Of a stretch of 6,692 nt of DNA, positions 1-6,187 are shown piece by piece. Position numbers and translations under genes: made by a program. A model generated the notes under the pieces. The model worked only from the letters and a program-made list of their open reading frames with translations. It did no database searches and was not told the DNA's origin. The first letter of the stretch is position 1; every line of letters starts with the position of its first letter. The DNA is from DATKCJ01 sp035513275 (GTDB lineage: Bacteria; Verrucomicrobiota; Verrucomicrobiia; Opitutales; Opitutaceae). The DNA is taken from NCBI GenBank assembly GCA_035513275.1, contig DATKCJ010000285.1, forward strand, positions 1-6,692. The letters run 5' to 3'.

Positions 1-1
1 T

Positions 2-367
2 CCGTCGTGGGCCGGACGGAATCTCGAGGTCGTCCTCGCCGACGGACCGACGCTCGACGAGTGGACCGGCCGCCCGAGGACGCTCTCGCTCGCCGGCATG
101 CGCGACTTTGAGCGACTCGTGAGCTACGTGCGCAGCCTCCGCCCGACCGACGGCGTGTTCCTCGCGGTCGTAGAGTCCGGCGCGATCATCGCCGACCAGC
201 AGGACAACGCACGCGACTATCCGGGTTCCGTCGAGCGCATCGTGCGTGGCGCCGACGCATCTCGCTTCGAGAAGCGCGACGCGGTTTTTCCACTTTGGGA
301 GAAACAGCTCTTCCCCGGCACGGTCACTACACATTCGCAACGCAAGCCCCTCAAGGTCGTTCCCTGA
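2..367 (+). CDS. C-terminal part of an unrecognised protein (cut by window start)
   Basis: The reading frame is open from base 2 to the TGA at 365-367, so 121 residues of a protein that begins outside the window are visible. An internal ATG at 98 could start an 89-residue protein, but the codons before it read as equally normal protein (PSWAGRNLEVVLADGPTLDE), so I treat the gene as 5'-truncated. The visible part has a beta-rich start, then a helix followed by a strand (FERLVSYVRSLRPTDGVFLAVV), and ends in a basic tail (RKPLKVVP). No catalytic motif is visible. The helix-RPxD-strand pattern resembles, from memory, the C-terminal region of large secreted proteins annotated as SpoIVB/S55-peptidase-like in Acidobacteriota; this is a guess. 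The next gene begins three bases after the stop, which suggests co-transcription and possibly translational coupling. Confidence 0.7.
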   Translation, partial: PSWAGRNLEVVLADGPTLDEWTGRPRTLSLAGMRDFERLVSYVRSLRPTDGVFLAVVESGAIIADQQDNARDYPGSVERIVRGADASRFEKRDAVFPLWEKQLFPGTVTTHSQRKPLKVVP

Positions 368-370
368 ATC

Positions 371-2644
371 ATGCACGTCATCCGTTCCCTCCGCCGCCTG
401 TTTCTCTGCGCGCCGCTCGCGATCGCGGCGGTCGCGCTCGGCGATCCGCCGGCACGACGGCTCGAAATCGATTTTGCCAGGCAGGTCACCGCGCGCAACC
501 TGAGCGGCCTCGCGTCGCGCTCCGACGGACGGCTTGTGCCGGGCCCCGTGGGGCGTTCGATCGAAGCGACGCTCCCCGAACTTGTCTGGTGCCTCGAACC
601 GGATGGAGCGAACGGCTGGCTCGTCGGCGGCGGCGCTGATGGACGCGTGGTGCGCATCACACTCGATGGCGAAACGGCGAAGGTCGTCGATGCGATCGAT
701 CTCGAGGAGACAAACGTCTTCGCGGTCTGTGCGACGGGCCCGGGCGAGTTTCTCGCGGGCGCCGCGCCGGGCGGTGTGCTTTACCTCGTGAAGGACGGCG
801 CCGTCGTGTCGCGCGCGCCGGTCGGCGCAGAAGTGATTTGGGACATCCGACATCTTGAAGGCGACGACTACCTCGTAGCTACCGGCAGTCCGGCGACGAT
901 CCAGCGAGTCACGCTCGGGAAGTTTCGCGACGCAGGGATCGCCGCTGTCGCCGCGGAACCGGAAACCGCAGCAGCTGTGAAGGACGCGAAGCCCACCGAG
1001 ACTCCGGGCATCGCGCCTTGGGCGACGATCCGCGACAGGAACGTGCGTCGACTCATCGTGGCGGAGAACAATCGCGTGATCGCAGGCTCTTCGCCCCGCG
1101 GCGCTGTTTATGAATTCGGAAAGGACGGAGGAAAACCGTTTATCCTGAATGAATCGAAGGATGCAGAAGTCGCCGACCTTCTCGTCGCACCGGACGGCAA
1201 ACTCTACGCGGCGCTCGTCTATAACGCCCCCGCTCTACCCGACCGTCGCTCCGGCCCGCGCACACCCCCGGCGGTCGCCTCCGAAACGGCGAACGCACCC
1301 ATCGATTTCTCCGGCCGCAGCGAGATACTGCGCTTCGGCAAGGATCGCCTGCCGGAGACGGTCGTCGCCCGAAACGGCGTGGCGTTCTACAAGCTGGCGG
1401 CCTTCGGCAACACGCTGCTCATCGGCGCGGGCGAGCGCGGCGAGATCCTCGGCTACGATGATGTGCGGCGGGCTCTCATCACCTACTCCGGCGCACAGTC
1501 GTCCCAGGTGAACGGAATCGCGGCGCTTGTCGGCCGCTCCGGCCAGTTTCTCATCCTGCGAAACAATTTCAGCGGTCTCGGCGTGCTCGACTTCTCGCCG
1601 GTCGCCGAGCGAACCGCGGAGACATCGCGCCTTGAGTTCGGTCAGCCAAGCCGCATCGGCCTGCTGCAGTTCTCAAGGCTGCGCGAAATCGACGCCGCGG
1701 CACTCTCGGTTGACTTCAAGATCGGCAACAGCGCCGACGAGGGCGAAGGCTGGACAGACTGGCAGGCTGCAACGCGCGAGGGCGACGCCTACAGGCTTGG
1801 CGACTCGGCCGCACGGTTTGCGCGCATCCGGCTGCGTGTGCCTGCAGATGTCTCAACTTCGATGGAAATCAGCCGGGCCTCTCTCTTCCACATGGCGCAG
1901 AACCGCGCGCCGGCGGTGCAGGATTTTCGCGTCTTCCCTCCCGGCCTTGGCCTGATCCCGATGCCGGATCCGCCCGAGCCAGCGTCGCTGCCGCTGGGGC
2001 AGTTTCTTTTTCCAAACCAGCCTCCATCGGGTGCCGACGGCCCTCCGCAAGCTGCGCAGAAGAACGCGTTCCTTGCGAGCCAGGTCGTTTCGCAGCCCGG
2101 AAACCAACTGGTCTATTGGAACGCGGTCGATGCCGACGGCGACAATCTCCTTGCGACACTGTCGCTGCGTGCGGTCTCGGCGACCGAGTGGACTGAAGTC
2201 GCGGCAGGCGTGTATTCCAATCACGTCGGATTCTCCACGGCAGACCTCGCCGAGGGTCACTACATTTTGAAGCTCACGGTCGTCGAGACTGCGCCGCGAC
2301 CGGAATCCGAGAGGCAAAAGGTCGATTACGAGAGCGACGACCTGACTGTCGATCGTTCGCCGCCGGAAATCCTTTCAACCGAGGTCACATCCAGCCCCGC
2401 CACGATCAACATACGTGTGTCAGCAAGCGACAAGTGGTCGCTGATCCGCGGGGCCCGCGCGGTTTTGAACAACGGCACAGAGGTGGAGACGATCCTGCCG
2501 CTCGACGGAATCCTCGACGGACGCACGGAGTCGTTTGACATCGAAATTCCGCGAGCCGCCGCGACTGGCGCTACAAACGCCGAGGTGATGGTCGTCGACC
2601 AGGCCGGCAACCGCACTTCGCAGCGCGTGGTGATCACGCCGTAA
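371..2644 (+). CDS. Secreted beta-propeller protein with C-terminal fibronectin/Ig-like domains
   Basis: The 757-residue protein starts with a signal peptide: basic MHVIRSLRR, a hydrophobic stretch to about residue 23, and likely cleavage near VALG-DPP, so it should act outside the cytoplasm. Residues about 65-410 carry repeated beta-propeller (WD40/SMP-30-like) units of the form 'G-x-L-x-G-x-x-x-x-G-x-v-y-x-v', for example GWLVGGGADGRVVRI (82-96), EFLAGAAPGGVLYLV (126-140), RVIAGSSPRGAVYEF (235-249) and TLLIGAGERGEILGY (348-362). Residues 415-525 form a discoidin/laminin-G-like beta domain with the GWTDW motif (460-464). Residues about 575-665 and 665-757 look like two fibronectin/Ig-like domains (WNAVDADGDNL at 583-593; DRSPPEI at 661-667; VVDQAGNRT at 741-749). 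A proline-rich linker (523-561) separates the halves. No enzyme active site is visible, so binding or sensing at the cell surface is the most that can be inferred. ATG at 371 is favoured because the signal peptide begins there; AAGG at 354-357 is a distant, weak ribosome site. The domain order matches an uncharacterised secreted family I recall from Acidobacteriota. Confidence 0.88.
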   Translation: MHVIRSLRRLFLCAPLAIAAVALGDPPARRLEIDFARQVTARNLSGLASRSDGRLVPGPVGRSIEATLPELVWCLEPDGANGWLVGGGADGRVVRITLDGETAKVVDAIDLEETNVFAVCATGPGEFLAGAAPGGVLYLVKDGAVVSRAPVGAEVIWDIRHLEGDDYLVATGSPATIQRVTLGKFRDAGIAAVAAEPETAAAVKDAKPTETPGIAPWATIRDRNVRRLIVAENNRVIAGSSPRGAVYEFGKDGGKPFILNESKDAEVADLLVAPDGKLYAALVYNAPALPDRRSGPRTPPAVASETANAPIDFSGRSEILRFGKDRLPETVVARNGVAFYKLAAFGNTLLIGAGERGEILGYDDVRRALITYSGAQSSQVNGIAALVGRSGQFLILRNNFSGLGVLDFSPVAERTAETSRLEFGQPSRIGLLQFSRLREIDAAALSVDFKIGNSADEGEGWTDWQAATREGDAYRLGDSAARFARIRLRVPADVSTSMEISRASLFHMAQNRAPAVQDFRVFPPGLGLIPMPDPPEPASLPLGQFLFPNQPPSGADGPPQAAQKNAFLASQVVSQPGNQLVYWNAVDADGDNLLATLSLRAVSATEWTEVAAGVYSNHVGFSTADLAEGHYILKLTVVETAPRPESERQKVDYESDDLTVDRSPPEILSTEVTSSPATINIRVSASDKWSLIRGARAVLNNGTEVETILPLDGILDGRTESFDIEIPRAAATGATNAEVMVVDQAGNRTSQRVVITP

Positions 2645-2669
2645 GGTGAGGCGGCGGAAACTCGCATCG

Positions 2670-2741
2670 GTAGGACGCGTATCCTGACGCGCCCTTGACG
2701 ACGAAAGCTGACTCAGGGCGGCTGGGGACAGCCGCCCCTAC
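2670..2741. repeat. REP/BIME-like element: two GTAG-headed hairpins in mirror orientation
   Basis: GTAG at 2670-2673 leads into a hairpin whose arms are GGACGCGT (2673-2680) and ACGCGCC (2687-2693), with one bulged A. Further on, a perfect nine-base stem, GGGCGGCTG (2716-2724) with CAGCCGCCC (2729-2737), is followed directly by CTAC (2738-2741), which is GTAG on the other strand. Two GTAG-headed hairpins pointing at each other is the layout of REP sequences paired into BIMEs, the elements mobilised by RAYT transposases. The element fills the 120-base gap between two convergent genes, a usual BIME location, and its hairpins may also end transcription from both sides although no T-run follows either. 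A similar element lies at 6188-6235. Confidence 0.6.
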
Positions 2742-2764
2742 TCCAAGACCTCAAGGAACCGCGG

Positions 2765-3382
2765 TCAGTCTCCCGAGTCCTGCACCTTGAAGACAATCGC
2801 AGCAGCGACTCCCGCCACGAGTTGCGCGCCCAAGTAGATTCCGAGTTGTGACGCCCCTTCGAGGCCCATCATGAAGACTCCGAGACCGACCGCCGGATTG
2901 TAGGCACCACCTGAGATGCCCCCTCCGGCGATCACCCCAGCCGTCAGCACAGCGCCGATTGCAAGTCCATAGAAGGAGTTTCCTACGTTGCGCTTGGCGG
3001 TCGCCACGCTGAGGACGACCCACACGAGCGCGAAGGTGAACAGGAACTCGACGATGAGCGAAGGGACGACTTCGTGCGTGGCCACGCCCATCTCCGGCTT
3101 GCCGACCAACGCGACCACCACCAGGCCCGCGAGGAGACCGCCCGCGAGTTGGGATGCCACGTAGCCGAGCCAATCCGAGAAGGTAATCATCCCGCGCACG
3201 AGCACACCGAGGCTCACAGCCGGGTTGTAGTGCGCCCCGGAGACATAGCCGCCTGCGAAGATCAACGAACCGAGCGCAGCGCCGATCGCGAGGGGCGCGA
3301 GGGCAGAACCAGACCGCACGCTCAGCCCGATCACCAAGACGAACAGAAACGTGCCGATGAACTCCACGAGATATTTTTTCAT
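2765..3382 (-). CDS. Aquaporin/MIP-family channel of the ars operon, AqpS-like
   Basis: This 205-residue membrane protein has the two half-helix NPA motifs of the MIP family: HYNPAVSLG (NPA at 53-55) and AYNPAVGLG (NPA at 162-164). It has about six hydrophobic segments (near 5-22, 28-48, 70-92, 108-127, 136-155, 180-198). Normal water and glycerol channels have arginine right after the second NPA; here it is Val165. Counting from AqpZ, the other selectivity-filter positions fall on Ile33, Val150 and Gly159, giving a wide, uncharged constriction; this alignment is by eye. As the last gene after arsR, arsC and acr3, it is probably a channel for arsenite or a related neutral solute, as known for AqpS in the Sinorhizobium meliloti ars operon. 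ATG at 3382 (MKKYLVEFIGT) was chosen because the first helix starts there; the frame stays open to an ATG at 3529, but that extension is hydrophilic and overlaps acr3. No strong ribosome site is seen, and 118 bases separate it from acr3, unlike the tight spacing upstream. Confidence 0.9.
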   Translation of the reverse strand: MKKYLVEFIGTFLFVLVIGLSVRSGSALAPLAIGAALGSLIFAGGYVSGAHYNPAVSLGVLVRGMITFSDWLGYVASQLAGGLLAGLVVVALVGKPEMGVATHEVVPSLIVEFLFTFALVWVVLSVATAKRNVGNSFYGLAIGAVLTAGVIAGGGISGGAYNPAVGLGVFMMGLEGASQLGIYLGAQLVAGVAAAIVFKVQDSGD

Positions 3383-3500
3383 CTGACGGTGCTTTTTGAT
3401 TTCGTATGAGCTGCGCGGAGGCAGCGGGGAGACGCCGATGTTCAACCGGGGCCAGCGCCGTGTCCAGCCGCCACTTCCTTTCACCACTCCTGCCAGCGGT

Positions 3501-4580
3501 TCAGCCGCTTGCGGTCGGGCCGATGCCATCGTCCTTGCTGAACCAATGCCGCTGAAACCAGAGCGCGACGTGCACGAGACCGATCAGCACAGGAACCTCG
3601 ATGAGCGGGCCGACCACGGTGGCAAAGGCGACCGGTGAATTCAGACCGAAGACTGCGATCGCCACCGCGATCGCCAGCTCGAAGTTGTTGCCCGCGGATG
3701 TGAAGGCCAGTGTCGTCGACCGCGGATAATCGGCGCCGAGCTTCTTCGCCATGTAGAAACTCACGAAAAACATCACGACGAAGTAGATCGTCAACGGCAG
3801 CGCGATGCGCAGCACGTCGAGCGGAAGCTCCACGATGGCCTCACCCTTGAAGGTGAACATCACCACGATCGTGAAGAGCAGCGCCGTCAGCGTGATCGGC
3901 GAGATGCGCCGTATGAATGTGTGCTCATACCAGTCCTCGCCCTTGAGCGGCACGAGGATCACGCGGCTCAGGACGCCGGCCGCGAAGGGAATGCCGAGAT
4001 AGATCATCACGCTCCAGAAGATGTCGCTCATGGCGATCACCACCACGCGACCCTCGAGACCGAAATACGGCGGGAGCACGGTGATGAAGACCCACGCGAG
4101 CACGCTGTAGAACAGAATCTGCGCGATGCTGTTGAGCGCCACGAGCCCGGCGGCGTATTCGTTGCTCCCTTTGGCGAGTTGGTTCCACACAAGCACCATC
4201 GCGATGCACCGTGCGATGCCGACGAGAATCAGGCCCACCATGTAATCGGGCCGGTCGCGCAGGAACACAACCGCGAGCAGAAACATGAGCACCGGGCCGA
4301 CGACCCAGTTTTGGACGAGCGAAAGCGCGAGGATGCGCGTGTCGGCGAAGACCTTCGGCAACTGCGAATACTTCACCTTCGCGAGCGGCGGATACATCAT
4401 CAGGATCAGTCCGATCGCGATCGGCAGGTTCGTGGTGCCGACTGTCATCGGCGCGAAAAACGCCTCCGGGTCGGAAATCACGAACTGCCCGAGCGCGACC
4501 CCGAGTCCCATGGCGGCGAAGATCCAGACCGTGAGATAACGATCGAGAAAAGACATGTTCCGGGCGACAGCGGTGCTCAT
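3501..4580 (-). CDS. acr3: Acr3-family arsenite efflux permease
   Basis: Acr3 is an inner-membrane carrier of the BART superfamily that extrudes arsenite, and sometimes antimonite, using the membrane gradient. The 359-residue product has about ten hydrophobic segments and family landmarks: SFLDRYLTVWIFAAMGLGV near the start (9-28), GIARCIAMVLVWNQLA (121-136) with the conserved membrane cysteine Cys125, SAGNNFELAIAVAIAVFG (295-312) with Glu301, and VVGPLIEVPVLI (322-333). Cys125 and Glu301 have the same spacing as the cysteine and glutamate shown to be essential in characterised Acr3 proteins (Cys129/Glu305 in Corynebacterium, from memory). ATG at 4580 lies one base after the arsC stop and has a strong ribosome site, GGAGGAGGG on the minus strand (4588-4596), about seven bases upstream, so translation is likely coupled to arsC. 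A second ATG at 4556 (MSFLDRYL) is possible. A small stem (AGCGG/CCGCT, 3495-3509) spans the stop codon. Some databases call this family arsB, but it is unrelated to ArsB. Confidence 0.95.
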   Translation of the reverse strand: MSTAVARNMSFLDRYLTVWIFAAMGLGVALGQFVISDPEAFFAPMTVGTTNLPIAIGLILMMYPPLAKVKYSQLPKVFADTRILALSLVQNWVVGPVLMFLLAVVFLRDRPDYMVGLILVGIARCIAMVLVWNQLAKGSNEYAAGLVALNSIAQILFYSVLAWVFITVLPPYFGLEGRVVVIAMSDIFWSVMIYLGIPFAAGVLSRVILVPLKGEDWYEHTFIRRISPITLTALLFTIVVMFTFKGEAIVELPLDVLRIALPLTIYFVVMFFVSFYMAKKLGADYPRSTTLAFTSAGNNFELAIAVAIAVFGLNSPVAFATVVGPLIEVPVLIGLVHVALWFQRHWFSKDDGIGPTASG

Positions 4581-4581
4581 G

Positions 4582-5049
4582 TCAGCGCCCTCCTCCGTTT
4601 CCAGCCAGCAAGACTCCCTGCCGGCATCCCGCGCCGAATGCCTCGAACACGCGCCGGATCTCGTCGCGCACGCGGCGAAACTCCACGCGGATCTCGTCGG
4701 GCGTACCGGTCGCGTGAGCTGGATCGTCGAAACCCCAGTGATGCCTGATCACCTGGCCGGGAAATACAGGGCACGCCTGATCGGCGTTGCCGCACACGGT
4801 GATCACTGTCTGCACCTCGGTGCTTGTGAATTCGTCGAGGTGCTTCGAACGGTGCGCCGAGATGTCGATCCCTATTTCGGCCATCACTTCGATCGCGGTC
4901 TTGTGCACGTAGCCAGCCGGTTTCGAACCTGCGCTGCGAACATCGAGCAGGTCGCCGGCGGCGTGACGCAAGATTCCCTCAGCCATGTGGCTTCGGCAGG
5001 AGTTGCCAGTGCAGAGTATGAGGACAATTGGTTTCGTCGGTTCAGACAT
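4582..5049 (-). CDS. arsC: Arsenate reductase, thioredoxin-coupled LMW-phosphatase type
   Basis: This cytoplasmic enzyme reduces arsenate to arsenite so that Acr3 can export it. It has the low-molecular-weight tyrosine phosphatase fold with P-loop CTGNSCRS (C-x5-R). The rest of the family signature is present: the VITVCGNADQACP segment gives a second and third cysteine seven residues apart, the spacing of the Cys82/Cys89 relay pair of Staphylococcus aureus ArsC, and WGFDDPA holds the Asp-Pro general acid. With all three redox cysteines present, electrons should come from thioredoxin rather than glutaredoxin. I chose ATG at 5049 (MSEPTKPIVLILC, 155 residues). The frame also allows a GTG at 5061, directly abutting the arsR stop, which would add four residues; neither has a clear ribosome site in the right place. 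The C-terminal tail after the family core is glycine-rich (LLAGNGGGR) and of no known role. It lies second in the operon, one base before acr3. Confidence 0.95.
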   Translation of the reverse strand: MSEPTKPIVLILCTGNSCRSHMAEGILRHAAGDLLDVRSAGSKPAGYVHKTAIEVMAEIGIDISAHRSKHLDEFTSTEVQTVITVCGNADQACPVFPGQVIRHHWGFDDPAHATGTPDEIRVEFRRVRDEIRRVFEAFGAGCRQGVLLAGNGGGR

Positions 5050-5061
5050 TTTAAAAGTCAC

Positions 5062-5385
5062 TCAGCCTGCGACCCGCTGCGGTCTTTCGGACTGGCTCCG
5101 GTTGATCTGATCGATGCAGCTGAAAAAGTCCGACAGACACGGGCACGCGAGCCGGTAGAAGACATTGAGTCCGCGCTTCTCCGTCTGCACGAGGCCGACG
5201 CCTCGCAACACGGCGAGATGCTTGGACACCGTCGAAACGTCGAAATCAGTCAGGGCCGTGAGCGTGTTGACGCACGCCTCCCCGTCCTCGAGAGCCTCGA
5301 CGATCAACAGCCGGGTCGGATTCGCGAGTGCACGCACCACCCGGGATCGATCCTCGCTTCGCCGAAGGTCGGTGAGCCTGCTCAT
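5062..5385 (-). CDS. arsR: ArsR/SmtB-family arsenic-responsive repressor
   Basis: ArsR is a dimeric winged-helix repressor that leaves its operator when As(III) or Sb(III) binds cysteine thiolates. The 107-residue product has LANPTRLLIVEAL (20-32), the recognition helix region TDFDVSTVSKHLAVLRGVGL (46-65) and the wing LVQTEKRGLNVFYRL (65-79). The cysteine set is Cys38 (GEACVN) and a C-terminal group Cys81, Cys83 and Cys90 (ACPCLSDFFSCI). The classic Escherichia coli CVC motif in helix 3 is absent. The C-terminal trio resembles the type described for Acidithiobacillus ferrooxidans ArsR, so As(III) is probably held there. ATG at 5385 is chosen because the ArsR fold begins close behind it. No ribosome site precedes it, and the promoter sits so close that the message should be nearly leaderless. 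It is the first gene of the operon; arsC follows immediately. Confidence 0.94.
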   Translation of the reverse strand: MSRLTDLRRSEDRSRVVRALANPTRLLIVEALEDGEACVNTLTALTDFDVSTVSKHLAVLRGVGLVQTEKRGLNVFYRLACPCLSDFFSCIDQINRSQSERPQRVAG

Positions 5386-5389
5386 CTGA

Positions 5390-5405
5390 TTGGCATAATC
5401 GCCAA
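5390..5405. promoter_or_regulatory. Probable ArsR operator over the -10 box
   Basis: TTGGC (5390-5394) and GCCAA (5401-5405) form a perfect five-base inverted repeat whose six-base centre is exactly the predicted -10 box of the ars promoter. A dimeric ArsR bound here would block RNA polymerase, giving autoregulation. The match to a known ArsR site was not tested; position and symmetry are the only evidence. Confidence 0.5.
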
Positions 5406-5422
5406 GTAGTTTCAGAGGTCAA
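5395..5422 (-). promoter_or_regulatory. Predicted promoter of the ars operon
   Basis: On the minus strand, TTGACC (5417-5422) is a five-of-six match to the -35 box and GATTAT (5395-5400) a four-of-six match to the -10 box, separated by 16 bases. Transcription would start around 5387-5389, only two to four bases before the arsR ATG at 5385. This fits the lack of a ribosome site and suggests a leaderless arsR message. Both boxes are wrapped by inverted repeats, as expected for a repressor-controlled promoter. Confidence 0.6.
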
Positions 5423-5426
5423 CTAC
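5406..5426. promoter_or_regulatory. Second inverted repeat around the -35 box
   Basis: GTAGTT (5406-5411) and AACTAC (5421-5426) form a perfect six-base inverted repeat with a nine-base centre; the right arm overlaps the predicted -35 box. It directly adjoins the repeat over the -10 box. It could be a second repressor site, or a binding site for another regulator. Its arms differ in sequence from the first repeat, so the same protein need not bind both. Confidence 0.4.
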
Positions 5427-5543
5427 GGGGATGTCACGATTCCGTGGCCACTCCTGGGGGAAATCCCTCAAAACTGCGCGCAGGTTCTCCTTAGACAGGC
5501 ACGTTCGGAGTAAACGCCTGCCAGCGTGGGTCGATAGGAACGC
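5427..5543. other. Rest of the divergent intergenic region
   Basis: Between the ars promoter repeats and the S26 protease gene I see no further gene. An ATG at 5431 opens a frame of 104 codons, but it overlaps the protease gene out of frame and its product is an arginine/serine-rich sequence without recognisable features. A promoter for the protease gene should lie here, but I could not find a convincing -35/-10 pair. Confidence 0.4.
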
Positions 5544-6182
5544 ATGCGCCGCCTCGTGTTTTCAGCTGTGGCACTCCTTGCGACGACCACGCTCGTCAGC
5601 GGGCCGGAACAGTTGTGCCCATGCGTCGCGGAGCCGGCGCCTTCCGAAGTGGCTCGCGTCGAGTTTCTCGAGAACGCGCTCCAGAAGCAGGCTGATGAAC
5701 TCGCGGCGCTTCGCGCGGAACTCGACGGCTATCGCGCATGGATGAGCACGGTGGCAATTCCGATTCACAACCAGCCCGCGCCAAGGAAGTCGCTTGCGAA
5801 CCTGGCGCCTTCGTCCGGGCTCGATCGTGACTCCGCGACACGCGCGGCGATGGCCGCCCGACTGATGGTCACGGGCGCCGGCGCCCTCAACGTGCTCCCG
5901 ACAGGATCGATGCGGCCCACTTTTGACCAGAACGCGATTCTTCTCACTGAGCCCGCGCGATTCGAGGACATCCGCGTAGGCGACATCGTGACGTTCAAGC
6001 ATCCTGCTTACCTCGTGTCGGTCGTGCATCGTGTCCTCGAGAAACGCGGAGATCGATTCTGGTCGAAAGGCGACGCGAACGGGCGGATGGACGACATCTA
6101 CATCACGCGCGAGAACTTCGACCGTCGCGTGTTCGGAATCATCTACGGCCGCGAATCCGCAATCACGCCGCTCGCGCGGTGA
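5544..6182 (+). CDS. S26 signal-peptidase-fold protein, Ser-His (SipW/ER-type), with coiled coil
   Basis: The 212-residue protein begins with a hydrophobic segment (about 4-19) that would serve as signal or membrane anchor, placing the rest outside the cytoplasm. Residues 36-63 form a coiled coil with perfect heptad spacing (Val39, Leu42, Leu46, Gln49, Leu53, Leu56, Leu60, Tyr63). The catalytic domain follows: LPTGSMRPTF (118-127) with nucleophile Ser122, VGDIVTFKHP (145-154), SVVHRVLE (159-166) with His162, and SKGDANGRMDD (174-184) with possible acidic partners Asp177, Asp183 or Asp184. Ordinary bacterial LepB uses Ser-Lys; a His about 40 residues after the Ser is the pattern of SipW and eukaryotic/archaeal signal peptidases. 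The substrate is unknown; a dedicated peptidase for a few exported proteins is one possibility, and an inactive relative cannot be excluded. AGGAA (5536-5540) lies close upstream of the ATG. It diverges from the ars operon, and no functional link is evident. Confidence 0.85.
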   Translation: MRRLVFSAVALLATTTLVSGPEQLCPCVAEPAPSEVARVEFLENALQKQADELAALRAELDGYRAWMSTVAIPIHNQPAPRKSLANLAPSSGLDRDSATRAAMAARLMVTGAGALNVLPTGSMRPTFDQNAILLTEPARFEDIRVGDIVTFKHPAYLVSVVHRVLEKRGDRFWSKGDANGRMDDIYITRENFDRRVFGIIYGRESAITPLAR

Positions 6183-6187
6183 AATGC

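Noticed and set aside
217..660. Open frame of 147 codons on the - strand across the first two genes
   Set aside because: It is rich in Arg, Ser and Pro with no motif and is antisense to a junction of two plausible co-transcribed genes.
3495..3509. AGCGG/CCGCT stem at the end of acr3 as a terminator
   Set aside because: The stem is only five bases, overlaps the stop codon and has no T-run on the minus strand; too weak to call, although it could attenuate expression of the aquaporin gene.
3383..3529. Possible 49-residue N-terminal extension of the aquaporin from an ATG at 3529
   Set aside because: The extension overlaps the end of acr3, is hydrophilic and unlike MIP N-termini; MKKYLVEFIGT at 3382 is the natural start of the first membrane helix.
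3921..4748. Long open frame (275 codons) on the + strand opposite acr3 and arsC
   Set aside because: It is antisense to two clear genes and its product is dominated by His, Glu, Arg and Asp without hydrophobic core or motifs, as expected for the shadow of a GC-rich membrane-protein gene.
4555..5409. Long open frame (284 codons) on the + strand opposite arsC and arsR
   Set aside because: It runs antisense to genes with intact catalytic and DNA-binding motifs, crosses the ars promoter, and shows no recognisable domain.
5406..5426. GTAGTT...AACTAC upstream of arsR as another GTAG-type repetitive element
   Set aside because: It has GTAG/CTAC ends, but only one short AT-containing stem, no twin hairpin, and it coincides with the -35 box, so a regulatory role is more likely.
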